This document shows positions 1-5,578 of a stretch of DNA of 5,855 bases, piece by piece. The position numbers and the translations under genes were made by a program. Position 1 is the stretch's first letter; every line of letters begins with the position of its first letter. Source of the stretch: Pseudomonadota bacterium (GTDB taxonomy: Bacteria; Pseudomonadota; Gammaproteobacteria; Burkholderiales; Thiobacillaceae); assembly GCA_021791235.1 (NCBI GenBank), contig JAJYXA010000126.1, forward strand, positions 1 through 5,855. The letters are read 5' to 3'. Below the pieces are notes generated by a model. It did not search any database, was not told the origin of the DNA, and worked only from the letters and a program-made list of their open reading frames with translations.

Positions 1-166
1 CGCCAAGGGCTATCTGTCCAATAATGCAGCGCAGCGCAGATTGCGCGAGGCCTACTTCATCGCCATCGTCACCCCGGCGATCAAGCACCTGCGCAAGGAA
101 CTGCACGAATTCGACAACCACAGCTGCGCGCTGTCGCAGCCCCAGCCCGAACTGGAGGAAGCATGA
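1..166 (+). CDS. C-terminal fragment of an unrecognised protein
   Basis: An open frame enters from the left edge (codons begin at base 2) and ends at the TGA at 164-166, giving the last 54 residues. The visible part is basic and helical-looking ([20 protein letters not shown]), followed by a short polar tail with one Cys (NHSCALS) and a Pro/Gln/Glu-rich end. I do not recognise the family and assign no function. The frame is supported by high-GC codon use, and by its stop overlapping the start of the next gene (ATGA, 163-166), which also carries that gene's ribosome binding site (GGAGGA, 154-159). The overlap suggests translational coupling with the DUF302 and rubredoxin genes, so the missing part may show which redox process the cluster serves. 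Confidence 0.7.
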   Translation, partial: AKGYLSNNAAQRRLREAYFIAIVTPAIKHLRKELHEFDNHSCALSQPQPELEEA

Positions 167-552
167 TTCGTTTCGAGGTATCGCTCTCGGTGGACGAGGC
201 CGCGGAGAAGCTGATCGCCGCCATCGCCGCCTACCCGATGGGCCTGGTCGCGCACGCCAACGGCCAGGCCAACTGTGCGAAAAAGGGCATCGACGTGCCG
301 GCCGACCAGGTGCTCGAAGTGTTCCGGCCCGACTACGCCGTCAAGGTATGGGCGGCAGAGAAGACCGCCGGCATCGACATCCCGCTGCGCATCCATCTCT
401 ACGCAGCCGGAGGCCGCACCTGGGTCGCGCACCGTCCCGCCTCGGCGGTCTTCAAACCCTACGTCAACCCGCAGCTCGATGTGCTGGGCGGCGAGCTCGA
501 TGTGATTTTCAACCACCTGCTGGCCACGCTCGATCCGTGGAAATTGCCATGA
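163..552 (+). CDS. DUF302-family protein
   Basis: A 129-residue protein without signal peptide or membrane segment, so probably cytoplasmic. It follows the DUF302 pattern: an N-terminal beta-alpha unit with a helix at about residues 10-24, a central stretch like the family's 'H-A-x-x-A-x-x-x-G-(I/L)-x-(L/V)-P' segment (about 31-46), then V-L-E-V-F-R-P, the hallmark [12 protein letters not shown] (69-80), and an aromatic strand RTWVAHRP (85-92). The biochemical role of the family is unsettled. The start at 163 is favoured by GGAGG four bases upstream and by the ATGA overlap with the preceding gene. Its stop (550-552) overlaps the rubredoxin start in the same way. The context suggests co-expression with an electron-transfer protein; the function itself is unknown. 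Confidence 0.85.
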   Translation: MIRFEVSLSVDEAAEKLIAAIAAYPMGLVAHANGQANCAKKGIDVPADQVLEVFRPDYAVKVWAAEKTAGIDIPLRIHLYAAGGRTWVAHRPASAVFKPYVNPQLDVLGGELDVIFNHLLATLDPWKLP

Positions 553-761
553 TGAATCTGTCTGCTGCCATCTCTGCCTCCGAATCCGCCCCCGCCTTCC
601 GCAAATGGACCTGCGCCGTGTGCGATTACGTCTACGACGAAGCCGCGGGCGACCCCGACCACGGCCTCGCACCCGGCACGCGCTACGAAGACATTCCCGA
701 CGACTGGAGCTGTCCCGACTGCGGCGTGACCAAGGCCGACTTCTACTGCTTCGACGACTGA
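549..761 (+). CDS. Rubredoxin
   Basis: A small iron protein that carries single electrons in the cytoplasm through one Fe held by four Cys. All ligands are present: C22-x2-C25 and C55-x2-C58, in [16 protein letters not shown] and [15 protein letters not shown]. Between them are the usual P-G (42-43) and the Y-E-D-I-P-D-D-W segment. Length is 70 residues; the rubredoxin core is about 54, so there is a Ser/Ala-rich N-terminal extension of about 17 residues. The start is either 549 or the adjacent in-frame ATG at 552. The ATG at 549 overlaps the DUF302 stop (ATGA), and a weak TGGA lies at 538-541. An open frame to about base 24 continues upstream but runs through the two preceding genes, so it is not the start. 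The family call is secure; the redox partner is not visible. Confidence 0.96.
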   Translation: MMNLSAAISASESAPAFRKWTCAVCDYVYDEAAGDPDHGLAPGTRYEDIPDDWSCPDCGVTKADFYCFDD

Positions 762-1030
762 GTCGCGCAAGACGCGTTGAGCAGGCCTAGGCCGAATTTG
801 CGACGCATCACCAGCGTACAAATCGCTCCGCCCTCACCGTCCTGGTTTCGACTTTGATCCCCTTACAGCCCCGCCGGAAATCGAGCCTGCCGGGCGGATC
901 AGCGGCGAAGGTGTCTGAGCCCTGCCCACAAAAAACCAATTAAAAACAGCAAGGCGGGGCGAGTTCTTCGCCGCCCGTCCGGTGGGCTCGATTTCCGGGA
1001 ATTCGGGGATGTCGGGGTCGCCTTCTTTTG

Positions 1031-1062
1031 GTCACTTTTCTTGGCGAGACAAGAAAAGTGAC
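1031..1062. repeat. Perfect 13-bp inverted repeat
   Basis: The left arm GTCACTTTTCTTG (1031-1043) and right arm CAAGAAAAGTGAC (1050-1062) are exact reverse complements around the six-base loop GCGAGA. No T-run follows on the + strand, so it is not a standard intrinsic terminator. It lies at the right side of the 874-1084 element and is probably part of it. Confidence 0.85.
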
Positions 1063-1067
1063 TAGCT

Positions 1068-1084
1068 GCCGGGCTACCCCCGGC
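1068..1084. repeat. GC-rich 6-bp hairpin
   Basis: GCCGGG (1068-1073) pairs with CCCGGC (1079-1084) around a five-base loop, five bases after the preceding hairpin. It has no T-tract. It is likely the right end of the structured element. Confidence 0.6.
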
Positions 1085-1142
1085 CAACGGTCAACAGTCC
1101 TGTGAAAAACTGGCTATCTCCAAATTTCAGGAATCCCCCCCG

Positions 1143-1160
1143 CCCCGGTAAAATCCGGGG
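1143..1160 (+). promoter_or_regulatory. Possible yqiA -10 element within a dyad abutting the start codon
   Basis: TAAAAT (1149-1154) is a good -10 hexamer and sits exactly in the loop of the inverted repeat CCCCGG / CCGGGG (1143-1148 and 1155-1160). The ATG at 1161 follows at once. The -10 end lies about 7 bases before the A of the ATG, so transcription would begin on or next to the start codon, giving a leaderless mRNA. No good -35 hexamer is seen at 16-18 bases upstream, which is the main weakness. Confidence 0.4.
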
Positions 1161-1718
1161 ATGATTGTCTATCTCCACGGCTTCAACTCCTCCCCCGCGT
1201 CCGGCAAGGCGCGCCAACTCGGTGAGCACATGGCCGGCATCGGACGGCAGGCGGACTACTACTGCCCGGCGCTGCCCAACAGCCCGCGCGAGGCCATCGC
1301 CCACGTCAAGGCCGAATTGGCACGGCGTCACCCTGAATCGGTCACCCTGATCGGCAGCTCGCTGGGCGGCTTCTACGCCACCCATCTGGCGGAAAAGCAC
1401 GGCTGGAAAGCCGTGCTGGTGAACCCGGCGGTGCACGCCCATGTCCTGATGCGCGGCGCGCTCGGCACGCAGACCAACTGGCACAGCGGCGAGAAGTGGG
1501 AACTTACCGAGGCGCATCTGGCCGAACTCGCGGCGCTCGATGTACCCGCCATCTCGCAGCCGGAGCGCTATCTGCTGCTGGCGCAGACCGGCGACGAGGT
1601 GCTCGACTACCGCGACGCCGCCGCCTACTACGCGGGCGCCACGCAGATCATCGAAGACGGCGGCGACCACGGCTTTGCCGGGTTCGAGCGCCACTTCCAA
1701 ACCATCCTGGATTTCTGA
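1161..1718 (+). CDS. yqiA: YqiA-type alpha/beta-hydrolase (serine esterase)
   Basis: A 185-residue protein of the YqiA/UPF0227 family: small cytoplasmic alpha/beta hydrolases with esterase activity on short acyl esters and no firmly known physiological substrate. The first strand leads into LHGFNSSPASGKA (5-17), typical of the family and containing the oxyanion-hole region. The nucleophile elbow is GSSLGG with Ser67. The likely acid is Asp145 in QTGDEVLDY and the likely His is His170 in GGDHGFAGF. Length fits the family (about 190). The start at 1161 is required because the next in-frame ATG (residue 24) would remove the HGFNSS motif. There is no proper Shine-Dalgarno sequence. The RNB-domain exonuclease begins 6 bases after the stop, so the two are probably cotranscribed. 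Confidence 0.93.
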   Translation: MIVYLHGFNSSPASGKARQLGEHMAGIGRQADYYCPALPNSPREAIAHVKAELARRHPESVTLIGSSLGGFYATHLAEKHGWKAVLVNPAVHAHVLMRGALGTQTNWHSGEKWELTEAHLAELAALDVPAISQPERYLLLAQTGDEVLDYRDAAAYYAGATQIIEDGGDHGFAGFERHFQTILDF

Positions 1719-1724
1719 TTTTTC

Positions 1725-3593
1725 ATGCACCTGATCTTTGAAGAGGACGGCCATTTCAAGGCCGGCTCCATCCTGTCCGAAACCGACGCCACGGCGCAGG
1801 TGGAAACCGCCTCGGGCAAGCGCAGCAAGATCAAGACGGCCAACATCCTGCTGCGCTTTGCCGCGCCGGCGCCCGCCGAGGTGATGGCCGAGGCCGAGAC
1901 GCTGACGGCGGATCTCGACGCCGACTTCCTGTGGGAAGCGGCCGGCACCGATGAATTCGGCTTCGAACAGCTGGCGCAGGACTACTACGGCCACGTGCCG
2001 CGCCCTGCGGAGTCGGTCGCGCTGCTGCAGAAGCTGCATGCGTCGCCGATCTATTTCCACAAGAAGGGCAAGGGGCGCTACCGCCCGGCGCCGGCCGAGA
2101 CGCTGGCTGCGGCCAAGGCCGGACTGGAGAAGAAGCGCCTCGCCGCCGAGCGGCAGGCGCATCTTGCGGCCGAATTGGCCGCCTTCCGCCTGCCGCCCGA
2201 ATACGTCTCGCTGATCCCGCGCATCCTCATCGCGCCGGACAAGAACACGCTGGAATACAAGGCGCTGGAAGACGCGGCAACGGCCACCGGGCTGTCGCAA
2301 TTGAGGCTGATCGAACGCTGCGGCGCGATCCCGTCGACGCTCGACTTCCATCTGGCGACCTTCCTGCTGGAATACTTCCCGCGCGGAATAGGATTTGCCG
2401 AAGTCACCGAACCCATCGATCCGCCCGAGCTACCGAAAAGCACCGTGCGCGCGTTCTCGATGGACGACGAGGCGACCACCGAGATCGACGATGCGCTGTC
2501 GGTCGATTGGCGCGACGACGGCAGCATCCGCGTCGGCATCCATATCGCCGCGCCGGCGCTCGGCATCGCGCCCGGCTCGGAGCTCGACAAGGTCGCGCGC
2601 GAGCGGCTCTCCACCGTGTACTACCCCGGCGACAAGATCACCATGCTGCCCGAGGCGCTGATCCACCATTACACGCTGGGCGAGACCCACGACTGCCCGG
2701 CGCTGTCACTGTATGTCGACGTGGCATCCGACCTGCGCGTGCTCGGCACCGAGACCCGGCTGGAAATGGTGCACATCGCCGACAACCTGCGCCACGAGAC
2801 GCTGGAGGTGCTGTTCAACGACGAGACCCTGCACAACCCGGACGTCCCCGATTACCCCTACCGCCGCGAACTCGAATGGCTGCGCGATTTCGCCACCGTG
2901 CTGGAAGCCGGGCGCGGCAAGGCCGACACGGTCGACCGCGTCGACTACAACTTCAAGGTCGACAATGAACGCATCAGCGTCGTGCCGCGCAAGCGCGGCA
3001 GCCCGATCGACAAGGTGGTGTCGGAACTGATGATCTTCGCCAACGCGCACTGGGGCGGCTGGCTGGCGGAAAAGCGCGTGCCCGGCATCTACCGCGCGCA
3101 ATCCAACGGCAAGACGCGCATGACGACGTCGCCCGACCCGCACGTCGGCCTCGGCGTCGACCAGTACGCGTGGTCGTCGTCGCCCTTGCGGCGCTACGTC
3201 GACCTCGTCAACCAGCGCCAGCTGATCAGCATCGTGCAAGGGACCGATCCGGTGTACCCCCCGCGGAGCGAGCAACTGTTTTCGACGGTGCGCGATTTCG
3301 AACTGGCGTACGACGCCTACAATGAATTTCAGCGGAGGCTGGAGCGTTACTGGATGCTGCGCTGGCTGATCCAGGAAAACATCCATGAAGTCACCGCCAG
3401 CGTGATCCGCGAAGACCTGGTGCGCTTCGACACCCTGCCGATGGTGACGCGCGCGCCCTCGGTGGCGGGCGTTGCGCCGGGATCCAAGGTGCTGCTCGCG
3501 ATTTCCAATATCGACCTGCTCGACATCAGCTTTCATGCCGAGTATCGGGAGACGCTGGAAACACCGCCTGACAGCAGCGCCGCGCTTCCGTAA
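1725..3593 (+). CDS. RNB-domain (RNase II-type) 3'-5' exoribonuclease
   Basis: A 622-residue cytoplasmic hydrolytic exoribonuclease that would degrade RNA from the 3' end, releasing 5'-monophosphates. The N-terminal part (about 1-45) looks like a small beta-barrel. A winged-helix-like region (about 70-125) with SPIYFHKKGKGRYRP and a Lys/Ala-rich helix (about 125-155) follow. The RNB catalytic domain spans about 225-545. Its metal site SMDDEATTEIDDALSV (245-260) supplies Asp247, Asp255 and Asp256, but Glu253 stands where E. coli RNase II has Asp207. The RNA-binding motif SPLRRYVDLVNQRQL (486-500) is intact. The C-terminal OB/S1-like part is short. The architecture resembles the Zam/plastid RNR1-like branch more than classical RNase II or RNase R, so I give no rnb/rnr symbol. 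It starts 6 bases after yqiA, without a strong ribosome binding site. Confidence 0.93.
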   Translation: MHLIFEEDGHFKAGSILSETDATAQVETASGKRSKIKTANILLRFAAPAPAEVMAEAETLTADLDADFLWEAAGTDEFGFEQLAQDYYGHVPRPAESVALLQKLHASPIYFHKKGKGRYRPAPAETLAAAKAGLEKKRLAAERQAHLAAELAAFRLPPEYVSLIPRILIAPDKNTLEYKALEDAATATGLSQLRLIERCGAIPSTLDFHLATFLLEYFPRGIGFAEVTEPIDPPELPKSTVRAFSMDDEATTEIDDALSVDWRDDGSIRVGIHIAAPALGIAPGSELDKVARERLSTVYYPGDKITMLPEALIHHYTLGETHDCPALSLYVDVASDLRVLGTETRLEMVHIADNLRHETLEVLFNDETLHNPDVPDYPYRRELEWLRDFATVLEAGRGKADTVDRVDYNFKVDNERISVVPRKRGSPIDKVVSELMIFANAHWGGWLAEKRVPGIYRAQSNGKTRMTTSPDPHVGLGVDQYAWSSSPLRRYVDLVNQRQLISIVQGTDPVYPPRSEQLFSTVRDFELAYDAYNEFQRRLERYWMLRWLIQENIHEVTASVIREDLVRFDTLPMVTRAPSVAGVAPGSKVLLAISNIDLLDISFHAEYRETLETPPDSSAALP

Positions 3594-3596
3594 AAT
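3568..3596 (+). promoter_or_regulatory. Sigma70-type promoter for the TonB gene
   Basis: CTGACA (3568-3573) matches the -35 consensus at five of six positions. After a 17-base spacer comes TAAAAT (3591-3596), five of six for -10. The predicted start is near 3603, about 20 bases before the ATG at 3623. The promoter lies inside the last codons of the exonuclease gene and its -10 contains that gene's TAA stop, so tonB can be transcribed independently of the upstream pair. Confidence 0.6.
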
Positions 3597-3622
3597 CAGG
3601 CTTGCCCCCACATCCGGTCCCC

Positions 3623-4522
3623 ATGGTGTCTGCCCCTGCCCCGTCCCCCACTCTCGCCGCCCCTTCCAAGCAGGGCACGCGCATGGCGCTGGCCCTGCTG
3701 GCGTCGGCGGCGGTGCACGGCATGGTGCTGTCGACCCAGTTCGTGCATGTCAACCCGCACCTGTTCGAGGACCCCAACCTGCCGATGGAGGTGGTGCTGG
3801 TCAACGCCAAGACCACTGAATCTCCGCTTAATCCCGATGCGCTGGCGCAGGTGAATCTGGCGGGGGGCGGCAACACCGACGAAGACCGCAGGCTGAAAAG
3901 CCCGCTCCCCGCCAGTGCCCGAACCCAGACCGGGAACGATGAAGCCGCGCTACAGGCCAAAGTGTCCGCGCTCGAACAGCAGGCGAAAACCCTGTTGAGC
4001 CAGCTGAAAACCGACGGCCAGCTGCAGACCCCGCCGCCTGCGGCAACGCCGGCCCCGCCCCAGCCCACCCTCGACGCCAGCCAGCTCAACGCGCAGGCAC
4101 GCGAAATGGCGCAACTGCAGGCGCGCATCTCGCAGCAATGGGACGAATACCAGAAACGCCCCAAGCGTGCGTTCGTCGGCGCCAACGTGCGCGAATACGC
4201 GTTCGCGCGCTACGTGGAGGACTGGGTCACCAAGGTCGAGCGTATCGGCAACGTCAACTATCCCGAAGCCGCGCGCCGCCAGAGCATCTACGGCAGCCTG
4301 AGGCTGACCGTGTCGATCTATTCCGATGGCCGCATCGAGAACGTCGACATCGATCGCTCGTCCGGCTCCAAGATCCTCGACGCTGCCGCGATCAAGATCG
4401 TCCAGCTCGCCGCGCCCTACGCGCCCTTCCCCGACGAGATGCGCAAAAAAGCCGACATCCTGTCGATCACCCGCACCTGGACCTTCACCCGGTCGGACCA
4501 GCTTGTCGGCGGCACTGACTGA
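3623..4522 (+). CDS. tonB: TonB-family energy transducer
   Basis: A 299-residue inner-membrane protein anchored at its N-terminus with the rest in the periplasm. It would pass proton-motive energy from ExbB/ExbD to outer-membrane receptors. A short cytoplasmic tail with Lys16 and Arg20 precedes one membrane helix (about 21-40) carrying S28-x3-H32, which matches the Ser/His pair of the E. coli TonB anchor. The linker lacks a long Pro-Glu/Pro-Lys tract. It has two predicted coiled-coil stretches (about 110-130 and 152-175) with a short PPPAATPAPPQP between them. The C-terminal TonB domain (about 205-290) begins at NYPEAARRQSIYG and ends at the TRTWTF strand. No exbB or exbD is in the window. 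Start choice is uncertain: ATG 3623 lacks a good ribosome binding site, TTG 3602 is possible, and ATG 3683 has AGGG seven bases upstream but loses the positive residues flanking the helix. Confidence 0.9.
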   Translation: MVSAPAPSPTLAAPSKQGTRMALALLASAAVHGMVLSTQFVHVNPHLFEDPNLPMEVVLVNAKTTESPLNPDALAQVNLAGGGNTDEDRRLKSPLPASARTQTGNDEAALQAKVSALEQQAKTLLSQLKTDGQLQTPPPAATPAPPQPTLDASQLNAQAREMAQLQARISQQWDEYQKRPKRAFVGANVREYAFARYVEDWVTKVERIGNVNYPEAARRQSIYGSLRLTVSIYSDGRIENVDIDRSSGSKILDAAAIKIVQLAAPYAPFPDEMRKKADILSITRTWTFTRSDQLVGGTD

Positions 4523-4571
4523 ATTCCGTCATCCCGGCCTGTGGAATCCTGCGTGCGACGAGCCTGCCGCC

Positions 4572-4598
4572 AACGCACATCCAGCGTTATGTGTTTTT
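4572..4598 (+). terminator. Weak possible terminator after the TonB gene
   Basis: AACGC (4572-4576) can pair with GCGTT (4584-4588), or CACAT (4576-4580) with ATGTG (4589-4593); five T follow at 4594-4598. Either stem is only 5 bp, so termination would be inefficient at best. It is the only terminator-like structure in the 4523-4712 spacer. Confidence 0.25.
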
Positions 4599-4667
4599 AA
4601 TTCAATATCTTACAGTGAATCAGCCACGGTAAGCATGCATCTTGCTCCATTCCAGGCTAAACCCGGT

Positions 4668-4705
4668 TGTCAGGCCCAGTGACCTGACACCCCCTGAATG
4701 ACAGG
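4668..4705 (+). promoter_or_regulatory. Overlapping dyads upstream of the PEP-CTERM gene
   Basis: TGTCAGG (4668-4674) and CCTGACA (4683-4689) form a perfect 7-bp dyad with an 8-base spacer. Downstream, CCTG (4693-4696) pairs with CAGG (4702-4705). CCTGACA can alternatively pair with TGACAGG (4699-4705) with one mismatch. Two of these pairings cover the AGG of the ribosome binding site. This could be a protein operator or an RNA switch of translation; no known family is recognised. Confidence 0.35.
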
Positions 4706-4707
4706 AG
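4703..4707 (+). promoter_or_regulatory. Ribosome binding site that fixes the PEP-CTERM start
   Basis: AGGAG lies five bases before the ATG at 4713. An in-frame ATG at 4698 has no such site and would place this one inside the coding region, so 4713 is the start. Confidence 0.75.
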
Positions 4708-4712
4708 CAGAC

Positions 4713-5417
4713 ATGACCGCTTTCAACCGTTTCGCCACCGCCCTCGGTTTCGTCCTGGTTTCCGCCCAGGCGCACGCCATCGATTTCTCCTTCACTTCGG
4801 GGAGCGTCTCCGCCGCCGCCCTGGGCAACAGCTACACCACCACAGCCGGGGGCGTGGCGCTCACGGCCAGCGCCTGGGGCAGCACGGGAATCGGCAAGCA
4901 ATTCGCGACGGCCGCGCTGACCCTGACGTCAGGTGCCGGCCTGGGCGTGTGCAACAGCCGCGAAGGGGTAAGTTGCACGGGCAGCGCCAGTGCGCTCGGC
5001 AACACGAACGCGGACGACCTGATCCTGCTCACGTTTTCCCAGGCCGTCAGCCTGCAGACGCTGACCCTGCAGCAGTACGGCGGCGACTCCGACCTCAGCC
5101 TGTGGGCCGGCACCGGCACCTTCAGCCCGGCCGGCCTCAAGGCCAGCCTGCTGGGGGGGACGGCAACGACCTACAACAACACCAGCAGCGTGAACAACAT
5201 CAAGAGCGTCAGCCTGGCGACCTACACCGGGACCTACGACTGGCTGGCAATCGCCGCCAGTGCCACCAACAAGGACAAGTTGGCAGACCTGGCCAGGCTG
5301 CAATCCCTGACGATCAATCCCGTGGCGCAGCCGGTACCGGAAGCCGCCACCTGGATGACGATGCTGGCCGGCCTGGGTCTGGTCGGCTTCCGCGTGAGCC
5401 GGCGTATGCAAACCTGA
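4713..5417 (+). CDS. PEP-CTERM sorting-domain protein (secreted exosortase substrate)
   Basis: A 234-residue exported protein. The signal peptide spans residues 1-22: Arg6, a hydrophobic core, and a predicted cut after AHA22. The mature part is rich in Ser, Thr, Ala, Gly and Asn and probably beta-structured, with two Cys in GLGVCNSREGVSCTG and then NADDLILLTFSQAVSLQTL. This arrangement recalls a family of exosortase-dependent surface proteins; I give that only as a resemblance. The C-terminus is a PEP-CTERM signal: VPEA (208-211, the PEA variant), a membrane segment ATWMTMLAGLGLVGF, and the basic end RVSRRMQT. Such proteins are translocated, recognised by an exosortase and released or anchored at the surface, often with exopolysaccharide. 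No exosortase gene is in the window. The gene is a single unit: a dyad-rich leader upstream and a strong terminator downstream. The specific function is unknown. Confidence 0.9.
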   Translation: MTAFNRFATALGFVLVSAQAHAIDFSFTSGSVSAAALGNSYTTTAGGVALTASAWGSTGIGKQFATAALTLTSGAGLGVCNSREGVSCTGSASALGNTNADDLILLTFSQAVSLQTLTLQQYGGDSDLSLWAGTGTFSPAGLKASLLGGTATTYNNTSSVNNIKSVSLATYTGTYDWLAIAASATNKDKLADLARLQSLTINPVAQPVPEAATWMTMLAGLGLVGFRVSRRMQT

Positions 5418-5439
5418 TCTGCCGACCTCGGCGACCCGC

Positions 5440-5464
5440 AAACCCGCCCTGTGGCGGGTTTTTT
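5440..5464 (+). terminator. Intrinsic terminator after the PEP-CTERM gene
   Basis: AAACCCGCC (5440-5448) and GGCGGGTTT (5453-5461) form a perfect 9-bp stem around the CTGT tetraloop, with an uninterrupted T-run at 5459-5464. It begins 22 bases after the stop codon and separates this gene from fbp. Confidence 0.92.
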
Positions 5465-5512
5465 AATGTCCACAGGCGGCGCGCTGGGCATCGGCGAGGG
5501 GTATTTGATGCC

Positions 5513-5530
5513 TTTATCACATGATAAAAT
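5513..5530 (+). promoter_or_regulatory. fbp promoter (extended -10) overlapped by a 16-base palindrome
   Basis: TGATAAAAT (5522-5530) fits an extended -10 (TGn followed by TAAAAT). No strong -35 is found at normal spacing; TTGATG at 5505-5510 is only 14 bases away. The perfect palindrome TTTATCA-CA-TGATAAA (5513-5528) covers the upstream half of the -10, a natural place for a regulator. It also fits the loose LysR-type T-N11-A pattern (5514/5526). The surrounding spacer is markedly AT-rich compared with the rest of the window. Confidence 0.5.
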
Positions 5531-5578
5531 GTTTGATTGTTCTAATATTTTTATTTTCCCCGCATCCTGGAGACCGTC

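Larger units (their letters stand above)
874..1084. repeat. Long interrupted palindromic element with three stem-loops
   Basis: This fills most of the 399-base gap between rubredoxin and yqiA. Bases 874-897 can pair with 975-998: 24 pairs, of which three are G-U (888/984, 889/983, 894/978). After a four-base bulge (898-901), 902-910 pairs perfectly with 966-974. Inside, 919-926 pairs with 953-960 (8 pairs, one G-U), leaving an A-rich terminal loop at 927-952. Two perfect hairpins follow at 1031-1062 and 1068-1084. From memory, the stretch around the 1031-1062 hairpin, with a preceding GGGGTCGCCTTCTTTTGG, resembles a sequence scattered through many proteobacterial genomes. That would make this a REP/MITE-like element, but copies cannot be counted in one window. 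A structured RNA is the alternative. The rest of the gap (762-873 and 1085-1142) shows no gene or clear terminator. Confidence 0.6.

Noticed and set aside
24..548. Extension of the rubredoxin frame upstream of 549
   Set aside because: This stretch runs through two other genes in a different frame and reads as Arg/Pro/Ser-rich nonsense. The rubredoxin proper needs only about 54 residues.
784..793. Perfect 10-base palindrome GGCCTAGGCC after the rubredoxin gene
   Set aside because: It has no loop and no T-run, so it is not a terminator, and short GC palindromes are expected by chance.
899..1087. A 62-codon - strand open frame across the structured gap
   Set aside because: It is fully explained by the palindromic element at 874-1084, has low-complexity basic content, no ribosome binding site seen and no recognisable domain.
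1074..2351. A 425-codon - strand open frame
   Set aside because: It is antisense to yqiA and the exonuclease, both firmly identified by motifs. Its Arg/Gly/Val-rich composition is typical of shadow frames in GC-rich DNA.
2706..3611. A 301-codon - strand open frame
   Set aside because: It lies opposite the catalytic and C-terminal parts of the RNB exonuclease, with shadow-like His/Arg/Val-rich composition and no domain.
4621..4700. Search for a sigma54 (-24/-12) promoter before the PEP-CTERM gene
   Set aside because: Some PEP-CTERM genes are thought to be sigma54-controlled, but no GG-N10-GC pair with the right context was found.
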